This document shows, piece by piece, positions 24,837 through 37,122 of a stretch of DNA of 64,000 nucleotides. The DNA comes from Bugula neritina. Lineage: Eukaryota; Bryozoa; Gymnolaemata; Cheilostomatida; Bugulidae. The position numbers and the translations under genes are program-made. The DNA is taken from positions 3,689,001 through 3,753,000 of the forward strand of contig OZ037769.1 in assembly GCA_964035545.1 (NCBI GenBank), given 5' to 3'. Numbering within the stretch: the first letter of the stretch is position 1; each line of letters begins with the position of its first letter. Under the pieces are notes generated by a model, which made no database searches, had not been told where the DNA came from, and saw nothing but the letters and a program-made list of their open reading frames with translations.

Positions 24837-27800
24837 ATGGCTGAAGCACAGCCTGGGAGAAACATACCAACTCAGGTATTAAACTCCCGGCTTGGTCAAC
24901 CTCCACAAAATGAACATCTGTACCAACCACTATCTACAGAGCGCCTGCAGTTCTCACTTCAACAAAAATATGTTTCTTCATATGCATATTATATTTCTTA
25001 TACACAATCGCGAACTGAATATGGCTCTCATACACAACTACCACCACCTGAATATGCCTCCTGTACACAGCAACCACCTGAGAATGCTCAACAAGAAAAT
25101 TCTGCAGAACCATCTGCTTATGAGTTCGTCACTGGCTGGCAGATGGGTGTTCAGGACTCACGGCCTCGACCAGCTGTATGTTTATTATCTCATCCAGTGA
25201 CTAAACTCTCAGTTAAAGTTCTTTTTAATTATTCTTGATTTTATATAATAATTTATACTTGAGCTAACTAAATGCAAATATATTTATGTCATCAAATTAC
25301 TAAATATACTCATACCATTATGATAAAAATTTTATTATAATGCATGTTTTATATGAATGTTTTATACACAATACAAAATATACTTGATGAGCTAATTTTT
25401 TAAGCAGTTTTAGAAGTTACGATGCATGGCATTCAATTTTAATAGAGCAGTTTAATACCACAGCTTAATACCTGCTTATACTTAGTTCAGATACAAGTTC
25501 ACTGAAATACAATAATAAAGTCTAAAGTTAAATAAATTTTTTTAGGTAAAAGACACAAGTTCAAAACGCTGGATGATTGTTGGGATTCTAACAACCATAT
25601 TTTTTGCTCCTCTTTCTGCATTAGGAATTATGGGTGCTATCAGGGCCTTCGAGGCCGGTAATGAAGCCAAAAGGGGAAATGTTGCTGAATACAGAAAAAA
25701 AATTTATAAATCTAAAACGCTTTCACTGACAGGAATAGGACTGGGGTTGCTGCTCATTACAATCATTACAGCAGCAGAAGTAGGTGGTGCTGTTTATTAT
25801 CTTTTTTGAAATAATGAAAATTTGTTTAAATTTGACATAATTCTGACATTAACCTACATATTTAGTACTTTAAATGCAGCAGAAACCCAAAATACGTGAC
25901 ATTTTAGCAATTTTTAAAAACTGAATAAAGTATTCAAAATGTTATATCTGATAATTTTTTAAAGTTTGTCAAAAAAGTCCCCAATTTAGCACAGTTAGCT
26001 AGCGAAAAATGATATTCTAAAAGCTGTGCTTAATTTTTTCAGCTGGGTATATATCAATGTTATCTTGTTGCATTGTCATACTTGCTAAGTGTTCAACCAT
26101 ACAGAATTTCTTAATTAGTCCTCAACTATTGTATGCTCTTTGTCTTTGATATTGACAATAAAATTGTTTTAAAATTTTTTTTGAGTCACATGCAGCATTA
26201 TTTCATTTAAATTTGAAATTATCTTTTTACCCTATACTTTACTACTATACTTTATTGTAGACCTAATCATTAGATTTAACAGAAGCTTTGTAGTAAAATG
26301 ATAAATAAACTAAAAAATATGGAACAAAAATCATAACTTTCTATATACTGCATATTGTAAATTTTTCATTAACCAAAAGCAATTTATCTACGTTAGCTAA
26401 AACTTTGAGGTAAAATAGTTTTATAGTTAAAACTGTGACCTGCATGTGTTAGCTGTTAATAATATTTGGTTGTTGTAGCTTTCTAAAAAAAAATCTTCTG
26501 GAAGCTCTTCCAATGAATTTAATGTTTCCACTCCTGGATATACACAAAACCCAGTGTGTAAGTCTACGAATTATTCTCTGTATTTTGTGTGATATTTCAG
26601 TACATATGGGTTCAGCACTTTTAATGTAATTACTAGTATTTTTTATTTTTTTATAATAGTCCTAAAATGCTCAAACTAAAGTTATTGCATGTATACAGTT
26701 TTCTGTTCAATATAGCAAACAAAAATACTTATTTTAGTTGATGATTTATAGAAACTTTAGTACTTTAGTAAAATAAAATATACTATAAAAGTTTTTGTTA
26801 CAGCTTATTTAAATATACAATAATTTTACCAACTTGTCAAGTAAAATTTTATTTATATTTGAATAAAAAAATGTTTTTGATTGCATAGAATATAACACAT
26901 GTTTAACTCTATACTTCTAATTATAATTTTGAGCAGCCGATCATATTTATCTGGGATGCTTCAATGATAACATACCTAGAGATCTTAATGGTGATGACTA
27001 CAACTTTGGAGAGGATCTTTCTGTTGAGAATTGCTCCAACTACTGCTCTGAAAGAGGTGGGTGGTAACCATGGTTTATCGCAATTGATATTTTTCTGTAA
27101 GGCAGAGTGTTATATAATACAGTGAGGCAGCAGATATGACTGAAACTGTTATAATGACTCTGAGAGAAATTAACTTTAGATGTTTTATCTCAAAGATAAC
27201 TTTTGTCCAAGAACACCAGTTCAATGCAGTGACAAGAAAACATTCCTTGTGCAATTTCCATTATCTGTACCACCAACTCACTTTCAACAAACATTTTGTA
27301 AAAGAACTTTGCTCTGTTTCAAAGTCTGAATGCATGTAAATACATTATTTATTTACAGTTTTATTATAACTAGAAAATAACTTGTTGTTTAGAGAAAAAA
27401 AACTAAGCAACAATTTAAATTAAATGCAATCACACTTTGTCTGTGGAATATGTTTGTGGAATGTATTTCAAAACATGTGCACACATTGTGTATGTTTGTT
27501 AGGTTACAAATACGCTGGTCTAAAAGATGGATTCCTTTGTTCATGTGGGACATCATATGGTTCATATGGAGAGGTGGACCAGGATGAGTGCAATTCTGTC
27601 TGTTCTGCTGATGGCATGGAATGTGGTGGATTTTACAGCAACTCTGTTTACAGAACAAACTACATTGGTTTGTAATTTCACAATAAACACTTAATTTGAA
27701 ATTATTTGTTATAAACTAAGTTGCTTCTGAGTTCATAGTACCAGTAGCTTGTTGAGCTCAGCTATGAATTAGCTCAATAGGGTACGCATCAAAGTTACCC

Positions 27801-28718
27801 TTACTCATGTAGGGTCACTAAAAAGGTTTTAAATTGCAGCATAGGATTAGTTTGTTTTGATCTCTAAATTATATATTGCGGTTTCATTATCATCTTCAAA
27901 CAAGTTTAAATATAAGTTATTTATAGACATTTAGTTTAAAAATCAGAATTGTTTTTAAACTATTCTACTGATCATTTATTAATCTTCTATGACTCAGTGT
28001 ATATTACCATTTTTCTAACAGAGAAATTCACTGCTTTCAACGATAAGAAAAAAATAATATAAAAAGTTAGTTTGATAAACAATTGAAACTATCAGGTCTT
28101 ATCAAAATGAATGCAACTGCATGTAACATTTATTTAGGTTGTTTAATGAAGTTGAGCTCGCAGCATCTTCATTTTGATTTTGCAGTGGTTCTTTGAAGTT
28201 TTCTAATAATAACAATCTCACATTTGTAATGTTTTTCTCTCTCTTCCAAGATTTGGAGCAAAAAGTCAACCCAGCTTCATGTCTAGTCTTAGTTTTAATC
28301 AACTGTTCCAGTAGGTTTAAGTATATTTCATGTTTTGCAGGTTGCTACAAAGACTATCATGAGACATTTGATTATCATATTGATTTACCAGTTGATGAGG
28401 TAACTCCAAGTGGTTGCACAAAACACTGTAAGACTGATGGTGAGTTACCCGATGTATTTCTAACTTTTTTGTTTACCTATATATAAAAGTGTTGAAATAA
28501 TTTAGAATGAAGGAATTTACTTTTTCAAAATACTCCGTCTACTTCTTGCAGGATATCGTTTTGCTGGACTTTGGTCTGGAAGGTATTGTTACTGTGGAGA
28601 TCACTTCGACAGATTCGATGAAGTTCCAGATGAAGAATGCAAATGGAGGTGTCCTAGTAACTCTCAACTCAGCTGTGGCGGAGCTCTTAGACAATCTGTT
28701 TATAACACTTTTAATTAG
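24837..28718 (+). CDS. Gene D: Pro-rich N-terminus, CD225, two WSC domains (400 aa)
   Basis: Exons 24837-25175, 25546-25779, 26479-26557, 26937-27056, 27503-27667, 28341-28439 and 28552-28718 (TAG) join in phases 0, 0, 1, 1, 1, 1. Residues 1-113: Gln/Pro-rich, with YQPL (YxxL type) near residue 29 and one PPEY. Residues 114-191: CD225 domain (SKRWMIVGILT, EAKRGN loop, hydrophobic LTGIGLGLLLI); the usual Cys cluster is replaced by FFAPLS. About 192-217: Ser-rich linker. About 218-312 and 313-400: two WSC domains with the eight-Cys pattern. Donor GTTTGT after exon 5 is weak and is followed by an in-frame stop and AATAAA, allowing a one-WSC isoform. The 3' LTR of a retroelement lies 122 bp upstream and may affect expression. 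The last intron is about 0.55 kb shorter than in E. Confidence 0.86.
27668..27687 (+). promoter_or_regulatory. Possible intronic polyadenylation site in gene D
   Basis: If the weak donor at 27668 is skipped, the frame reads Gly-Leu-stop (TAA 27673-27675) and AATAAA follows at 27682-27687. The same stop and signal occur in E (35525-35539), F (48051-48065) and G (57895-57909). Confidence 0.45.
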
Positions 28719-31700
28719 AAAGTTGCTATAGTAAAAATATATACCTGCTTTGGATATCTGCAGTGAAACAACAGTAAAATATTTATATCATAAATATATG
28801 CACTTATATACTTATACAAACCCTGCGCTTTGCTAAACTGCTAAATGTGTTAAAAGCTCAGCAAAAGTTTAATCAAGTAGGCCTTTTTAAAAATAAAAAT
28901 TTTGGAGGATTATGTTATGCTTTCCTTCTATCTACCTATATCTTGAAATTTGTGAAATGTTCACTCAAAATGAAACATTCAACTCTAAAGTTTTTTAATA
29001 AAAGAAAGTTAATTAAATAATCAACACACATGCAGTTTCATCTTCAAAAAGATTAAATAAGTTATACAATGTTAATTATTTTACATTTAATACAGTTTAG
29101 CATATATAATCTATGCACCAATAAAGAAGCTACTGAGGTTTTAATACCATGGGTGCTAGTATCATCGTTTTTAATGGAGTGTTTTCAGTTTTAAGTTAAA
29201 AATATTCCGTTTCTTCACAATAGGAAATTAAATGCACTTTACCAAGTTTATTTAAATTTTAAATTAATTTCAGTAAACTCTGTTGTTATTGATAAAATAT
29301 AAATTATGTTGAATTCCAACCTTCGCTATGTCTATTGCTCGTATTTACTATAGGCTATAGGAGTCTGTTGACATCAGTGGTGTAATATGCTCCTTCTATA
29401 TTTGTCTGTTTTAAGCTAAACATTAAACATTTCTTCCATTTTTTATCCATATTTTTTGAATTTAAAATTTTTAAAATCAAACTACATAATGTTAGTGCAG
29501 AAGCACACAAAAACCTTTCTTCTGAATTTATTGTGATTCTCAAAACAAAATAAAGGTTACAGCTAAACAAAACAAAGTAACTTGTTTATATCTGGAAGAC
29601 AGTACAGTAACAATTCTGACAGCGAGTCAAGCTAAGTAAACATGTGTATTTTTCTGCTCTCTGTACATCTAGCAAATTGCGCATTTAAAAATATTCATAT
29701 AATAGTTGCTTTGCAATTTCTACAATTTTCAGTATCCTAACGCGTAATATTAACTAAAAGTCGGTACTTTTTCCAGTAGAGGTATAAACGAAACTTAACA
29801 CGTAGGCAAGTATACTGGGTAGAGACCTCTACTTTATGATGAAATATATAAATGTTAACCACCACCAACTGCAATGACGGATAATAGTCAAAAAATTTCA
29901 CAGTTTCAATTACTGAAACTATTGCTTTATACTCTATAATACTGCCAATAAATCATGCATAGTTGAGTATAAATACTCTACTTTACAAAGTTGCCAAAAC
30001 TAATAAAAGTTTCTGAAAGTCTCACTGTAGTGAAATTATAAACTCCAGAATTCTTATAATACATTTATAAATGTAATATGAGAATTCTGGAGTTTCAAAT
30101 TTAGTTCCTTGTGCCTGTATAAGTTGATTCTGTAACTATCAGCAGAGTATTAAATTGTATATTTGTTGAGATGAGATCAATTGTTTGTACGCTTGTTTAT
30201 GCAGATTTATTAGATACCTAATTATAAAAACAATGAATTTGTAATATTATCTGTTTTTTCACCCGACTTAGGCATGTGCATAGCAGTGTACAGAATGCTT
30301 TGTGTTTTTAATTGTTCAATAATCATATGACCATAACTCATATAACAGAAGTGTTATTACAGAGCATAGTTTATATTGCTTTTCCGTGATGGACTTAAGC
30401 GCCTCAAAACACTATAAGCATTAAATCATTGTAGAGTTTTCTATAGGGGGTACTTCATTTACTCGCTTATAGTTAAAGTTTATTGCGCAGTAAACTTTCA
30501 AGAATTAGAGTTCTGTAAAGTGTGGAATAAGCTAACCAGTCAAATATAACTTTATATATTATCAAAACAAGGTGAGTTCATATCAAACTTTAGTCACATT
30601 TGCACGGGATATTCTGCAAATGAACTTCAGTAAATTATTTGATATTTGTTCAGCACTATAATGTTTAGAGTATCAAAATTAGTTCTTATATGTTTTGTCT
30701 TTTTCAATATTAGCAAGGATAATCTATAGTGACATGGAAATGTGTAAACAGTTGCTGCTTTCAAATTATACTATTTAAAATATTTATAGTTTTACCTGTC
30801 TTGGTGCAAAATTTTGAGTCCGTGGATAGCGTAATTATTTTCAAATCTGAAAACAAGTATTAGAAAAAGACAATCTTTGAAATTATAAATGATGCAATTT
30901 ATCTTTACGCCATCACGCAGCGTTATAGATTTTTATGGAATGTAACTTATAGCGTTTATGTTAGTAAATGTATCTATACTACATGTATACACTCAAACGT
31001 GGTAATTTTTGATACACACTCTCATGTATATTCTTCCATTTTCAGTAGTAGTTTATATGCCCAAAACTCTATTACTTTGTTACTATACACTATTTAGCTA
31101 AATTAGTGAATAGTTATCACTCATAGAATAATTATTATATACAAAGTTTGAAGTTCTCCTCTCCTAACAGGGTCAGGTTTATACACCGAAAGCTATTTGG
31201 AAATATGACTAACTAGTGAATACATTATGTTGACTACAAGGTGGCTGAAATAATAGCAAAATTATTCAGTTCCTGCTAGTACAACTATGTAATGTTATGC
31301 AATTCATTATAACATACACATGAATAGGCTTTCAATCTATATAGCTATTCAATCAAATATTGATTTTTATATAGACTTTAGCTTACACAGATCAAAATTC
31401 AATTGCATTATCAATGGTTTATATATGAACAAAAATAATGAGCAGGTCATGGTAGCAACTATTGTTCTGCATGGTAAATTACGACTTATATCTGAAAGTT
31501 GACCTACTTTATATTATAGGGACAAGAAATATAATATTTTGTACTGATGCCTCCGATTTTTAAAAATCTATATTGAAATTCCTAATTATATGTTAATGCC
31601 AATCGATGAAGAAAAAGATATTATCATAGATATTTCCAACAAAGGTATAATTGCTTCATATACAAACTGCAACCTAAAACATATCTAGCTAAATTACTTA

Positions 31701-32656
31701 AGCATGTTTTACTCCTGTAAGAAACCCATGGTGGGAAGACTTTTTGTTAAATCTGGTTAAGGACTTATTTAGATGGGGCACAGGAGCAAATATGACTGGA
31801 TGCTCTTTCTATAGCATCACCAATGACCTTTGTCAGCTCGAACCCACGACATATGGTTCACTAGACCACAGCTGCTCTCATCTAACTAAATTTGCATATT
31901 TTATTAAAAACAGCTATAAAACTGCTGTATAAACTGTTTCATTATTTCATAAACAGAAGGCAATTCAACACTTAGAATATTTTGTCAGTAAAGTAAGCAT
32001 AGGATTTATAATTCTAGTTTAATATCACTTCTCCTAGCTCTTCAGTTTGTAAGCTGTACTGACTCAAGCACAATGAGTGATGGCTAAAATAGCTTTTGGC
32101 GAAAAATGTCCTGTTATATACCTACGTGTAGGCTATATACATAGGGAAGTGCACGTGCATATTCTTTTGTTAGTATTATGCTGATATTCAAAGTCAGTCA
32201 AAAAAATCAATAGCTTTTCTAAGCTTTTAGGAATATATTTTTCAGATTCGTACAATGAATGTGAATACAATGTTATTCAATTTGGTATAGCATTGTGAAG
32301 AATGCTTTGTATGTGTTAGGTTGTTCAATCATTGCTCAGGTAGGGGATGTTTTACTAGCCAATAGTTTGTATTGCCTTTCAGTAGATGACAAAACAGTTT
32401 ACAACTATTATTAAAGAACATGGTCACTATCTGATATACTTGAGACTTTGACTACTTGTTTGGTTTGCGATGAATTAACATTTGTCACAAGATTGTAAAA
32501 GTTTGTAAACTGGCCAACTTTAACTTTTTATTGTGGCAAAATCAGGTGAGCTTTTGCTAAATATAATTAGATAGTCAATATAGAGTTAGTTTATTTAATA
32601 TTTTCTCACTGCTGAGAAGTTTAACGAATATAGCTGTAGTGTTGTGTTTACCCAGT
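28719..32656. other. Spacer between genes D and E
   Basis: No gene supported. AATAAA near 28996 may end D. A perfect-looking palindrome-like inverted repeat (AGAATTCT arms around an ATTTATAAAT centre) is at about 30044-30100. Family flank blocks lie at about 30150-30750 and 32180-32620, and a GACTGGATGCTC dispersed repeat at about 31705-31880. Confidence 0.45.
31705..31880. repeat. Dispersed repeat containing GACTGGATGCTC
   Basis: Tandem-duplicated counterpart of 19003-19165 and 39910-40085; begins TTACTCCTGTAAGAAACCC. Confidence 0.55.
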
Positions 32657-32727
32657 GGTTCCTGTAGTGTAACTGGTTAGCACACCTGCTTGCAAGCCTG
32701 AGGTCTTTGGTTCTAATCCTGGTAAGG
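32657..32727 (+). repeat. tRNA-like repeat upstream of gene E
   Basis: Uninterrupted version: CCTGTAGTGTAACTGGTTAG (A-box part) and B-box-like GGTTCTAATCC. This is the empty-site equivalent of the retroelement insertions at D and F. It lies 70 bases before the start codon of E. Confidence 0.6.
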
Positions 32728-32796
32728 AAAATTATTCTGCATTGTCAAAAACATTGATGAAGTATTTGCATATTCCGTAGTTACTCCTGTAGTACA

Positions 32797-35700
32797 ATGG
32801 CTGAAGCACAATCCGCGAGAAATATACCAGCCAGAGTATTAAACTTTCAGCCTGGTCAACCTCCACAACGTGAACATCTGTACCAACCACTATCTACAGA
32901 GCACCTGCAGCTTTCATTTCAACAAAAATATGCTTCTCCATATGCATATTATGCCTCTTATACACAACATCCACCTGAATATGCCTCTTATACACGGCCA
33001 CCAACTGAATATGCCCCTCATACACAGCCACCTCCTGAATATGCCTCTCATACACAGCCACCACCTGAATATGCCTCTCTTACACAGCAACCACCTGGAT
33101 ATGCCTCTCATACACAACCACCACCACCTGAATATGCCTCCTGTACACAGCAGCAACCTGAAAATGCGCAACAAGGAAATTTTACACAACCACCTGCTAA
33201 TGGGTTCATCACTAGCTGGCAGGTGGGTGTTCAGGACTCACAGCCTTGACCAGCTGTATGTTTATTATCTCATCCAGTGACTAAACTCTCAGTTAAAGTT
33301 TTTTTTAATTATTCTTGATTTTATATAATAATTTATGCTTGAGCTAACCAAATGCAAATATATTTATGTCATCAAATTACTAAATATACTCATACCATTA
33401 TGATAAAAATTTAATTAGTAACGCATGTTTTATATGAACGTCTTATACATAATACAAAAGATACTTGATAAGCTAATTTTTTTAAGCAGTTTCTTTTAGA
33501 AGTTAAGATGGCATTCAAATTTAATAGAATAGTTTAATACCACAGCTAAATACATGCTTATACTTAGTTCAGATACAATAATAAAGTTAAATAAATTCCT
33601 TTTTAGGTAGAAGACAAAAGTTCAAAACGCTGGATAATTGTTGGGATTCTAACAACCATATTTTTTGCTCCTCTTTCTGCATTAGGGATTATGGGTGCTA
33701 TCAGGGCCTTCGAAGCCGCTAATGAAGCCAAAAGTGGAAATGTTGCTGAATACAGAAAAAAAATTTGTAAATCTAAAACGCTTTCACTGACAGGAATAGG
33801 ACTGGGGTTGCTGATATTCACAATTATTACAGCAGCATCGGTGGGTGGTGCTGTTTATTATCTTTTTGAAATAATGACAATTTGTTTGAATTTGACATAA
33901 TTCGGCCTTTGACCTACATATTCAGTGCTTTAAATGCAGCAGAAACCCAAAATACGTGACATTTTAGCAATTTTTAAAACTGAATAAATTATTTAAAATC
34001 TTATATTTGTTAATTTTTTAAACTTTGTCTTGAAATATAAAGTCCCAAATTTAGCACAATTATAGCTGGCAAAATGACATTAAAAAAATTGTACCTAATT
34101 TGTCAGTTGGGTATATATCAATGTTATCTTGCTGCATTCTCATTAGTAAGTGTCCAAAATACAGAATTTTTCAATTATTCCTTAGCTATCGTATGCCCTT
34201 TATCTTTGATATTGACAATAAAATTGTTTTAGAGTTTTATGAGTAACATGCAGCATTATTTCATTTAAATTTGAAGTTATCTTTTTACCCTATATACTTT
34301 ATTGTAATCATTAGATTCAACAGAAGCTTTGTAGTAAAATGATAAATAAACTAGGAAATACGGAACAAAACATCATAACTTTTTATACTGCATATTTCAA
34401 TTTCATTAATCAAAAGTAATTTATATACGGTAGCTAAAAATCTGATGTAAAATAGTTTTATAGCTAGAGTTGTGACTTCTTGGCTGTTAATAATATTTAG
34501 TTGTTGTAGCTCTCTAAAAATAAATCTTCTGGAAGCTCTAGCAGTGAATTTAATATTTCAACTCCTGGATATACACAGAACCCAGTGTGTAAGTCTACAA
34601 CTTATTCTCTCTATTGTTGTGTGACATTGCAGTACATATGAGTGTAGCAGTTGTAATGAAACTGCTAGCAATTTTAAATTCTTTTAAAATAGTCCTAAAT
34701 TGCTCAAACTAAAGTTAGGCTATTGTATGCACTTTTCTGTTCAATATAGAAAACAAAAATACTTATATTAGTTAATGATTTATGGAAACTTTAGTACTTC
34801 AGTAAAATAAAATATACTAGAAAAGTTCTTAAGTTACAGCTTATTCAAAGATACATTGATTTTACCAACTTGTCAAGTAAAATTTTATTTATATTTGAAA
34901 AAAATGTTTTTGATTGCATAGAATATAACACATATTTAACTTTATATTTCTAATTATAATTTTGAGCAGCTGATCATATATATCTGGGATGCTTTGAGGA
35001 TAACAAACCTAGAAATCTTAATGATGATGACTACAACTTTGGAGATGATCTTTCCGTTGAGAATTGCTCCAACTACTGCTCTGAAAGAGGTTGGTGGCAA
35101 ACAAAGTTTGTCCAATTGCCAACTCACTAATTTAAACAAACAAATTTCATACGAGGACTTAGCTCTGTTTCAAAATCTAAATTCGTGTAAAGTCATTATT
35201 CATTCACAGTCTTATTATAACTATAATATTAGTTTTTATTTAAAGAGGAAAAGCTAGGCAAAAATTGAAATTATATATGCAATCATACACTATGCTTGGA
35301 ATATGTTTGCAGAATGTATGTTTCAAAACGTGTGCACACGTGTATGTTTGTTAGGTTACAAATACGCTGGTCTAAAAGATGGATTCCTCTGTTCATGTGG
35401 AACATCATACGGTTCATATGAAGAGTTGGACCAGGATGAGTGCAATTCTGTCTGTTCTGTTGACGGCTTAGAATGTAGTGAAGTTTACAGCAACTCTGTT
35501 TACAGAACAAACTATATTGGTTTGTAATTTCACAATAAACACCTAATTTAAAATTATTTAAGTTATAAACTAAGTTGCTTCCGTGTTCATAGTTACCAGT
35601 AGCTTGCTGAGCTCAGCTATGAATTAGCTCAATAGGGTACGCATCAAAGTTACCCCTACTCATGTGAGGTCACTGAAAAGGTTTTAAATTGCAGCTTAGG

Positions 35701-37122
35701 ATTAGTTTGTTTTTATGTCTAAATTATATATTGCGGTTTCACTATCATCTTCAAACAAACAAGTTTAAAAATAAGTTATTATTAGACATGTAGTTTACGA
35801 ATCAGACCTGTTTTTAAACTATTCTACTGATCATTTAGTAACTTTCTATGACTCAGTATATTATCATTTTTCTAACAGAGAAAATCGCTACTTCCAATGA
35901 TCAGAAAAAATTAATATATAAAAAGTTAGTTTGATAAACAATTAAAACTATCAGGTCTTATCAAGATGAATGCAAATGTAACATTTATTTAGGTTGTTTA
36001 ATGAAGTTGAGCTCGCAGCATCTTCATTTTGATTTTGCAGTGGCTCTTTGAAGTTTTCTAATAATAACAATCTCACATTTGTAATGTTTTTCTCTATCTT
36101 CCAAGTTTTGGAGCAAAAGGTCAACCCAGCTTTATGTCTAGTCTTAGTTTTAATCAACTGTTCCAGTAGGTTTAAGTATATCTCATGTTTTGCAGGTTGC
36201 TACAAAGACTATCATGAGACATTTGATTATCATATTGATTTGCCAGTTGATGAGGTAACTCCAAGTAGTTGCACAAAACACTGTAAGACTGACGGTGAGT
36301 TACCCGATGTATTTCTAACTTTTTTGTCATTAGGACTTGATTACTGCTTGAAATTTAACTCTGAGCTGTAAAATAATTGCTTCACCGAGATTTGAACCAC
36401 AGACCTCCAGCTTGCAAGCAGGCACGCTAACCAATTACACCACAGGGGCTCTGGGATTTCAAACAACAAATAGCTAGGTCACCGAAATAATTTGTTTTTA
36501 GATTTATTTTTGTTTTCTTTCAAATTCAATTATAGTTCTGCGCCAAATAAATATAAATGAAAACTTCAAATTCAAGAGCTTGAAATAAAAAAATTTAAAA
36601 GATAGAAATGCCAATTAGCTTTAAAGTATTAAATTATTATAGCTACAGTTTTAATAGCATTTTCTCAGTTAGTAAAATAAAACAAAGCACTAAATGGTCA
36701 CATTTGTTACCTATATAACTTTTGGTATACAACTGGTTAAAAAATGTTGATAAATACTTCATGGTGTAATTGACATAATAATATAACTGCTCATTATTCA
36801 AACGATTATAATAATTACAATATTAGTTGACACTTGGCATTTAAAAATTTACTAATACCTGTTATATCAATTCAGTTTACCGATATATAAAAGTGTTGAA
36901 ATAATTTAAAATGAAGGAATTTACTTTTTCAAAATACTCCGTCTATTTCTTGCAGGATATCGTTTTGCTGGACTTTGGTCTGGAAGGTATTGTTACTGTG
37001 GAGATCACTTCGACAAATTCGATGAAGTTCCAGATGAAGAATGCAAATGGAGGTGTCCTAGTAACTCTCAACTCAGCTGTGGCGGAGCTCTTAGACAATC
37101 TGTTTATAACACTTTTAATTAG
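32797..37122 (+). pseudogene. Gene E: CD225-WSC-WSC gene with in-frame TGA in exon 1 (possibly rescued by splicing)
   Basis: Exons 32797-33255, 33607-33840, 34510-34588, 34970-35089, 35355-35519, 36196-36294 and 36956-37122 (TAG) are otherwise intact and in frame. Exon 1 encodes YQPL and five PPxY motifs (PPEY/PPGY) in 10-residue repeats. TGA at 33247-33249 replaces the CGA codon of D and F, ending the protein at 150 residues. An upstream donor CAG/GTGGGT at 33222/33223 is in phase 0 and would remove the stop, giving a predicted 429-residue protein. CD225 and linker are close to D. The first WSC domain has ECSEVY where the others have ECGGFY, and its exon 4 donor is GTTGGT instead of GTGGGT. 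Either a recent pseudogene or a gene using the alternative donor. Confidence 0.75.
36379..36450 (-). repeat. tRNA-like repeat in the last intron of gene E
   Basis: Minus-strand copy: A-box-like TGGTGTAATTGG, GCCTGCTTGCAAGC centre and B-box-like GGTTCAAATCT. It lies in the segment absent from gene D's last intron. Confidence 0.6.

Larger units (their letters stand above)
19600..27870. repeat. Segmental duplication, copy 1 (retroelement plus most of gene D)
   Basis: Nearly identical by eye to about 40520-48225. The offset is about 20.9 kb before the gag region and about 20.38 kb after it, the change being explained by a 533-bp deletion in copy 2. It covers the upstream flank, the whole Ty3/Gypsy element and exons 1-5 of gene D. 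Confidence 0.85.

Noticed and set aside
27136-27339. Separate small gene in gene D intron 4
   Set aside because: Falls between exons 4 and 5, is copied with the intron in F, and E and G do not preserve the frame.
32914-33189. Minus-strand Trp/Arg-rich coding region opposite exon 1 of E (and a similar one at 53992-54378 in G)
   Set aside because: It is the complement of the 30-bp coding repeat; its periodicity fully explains the open frame.
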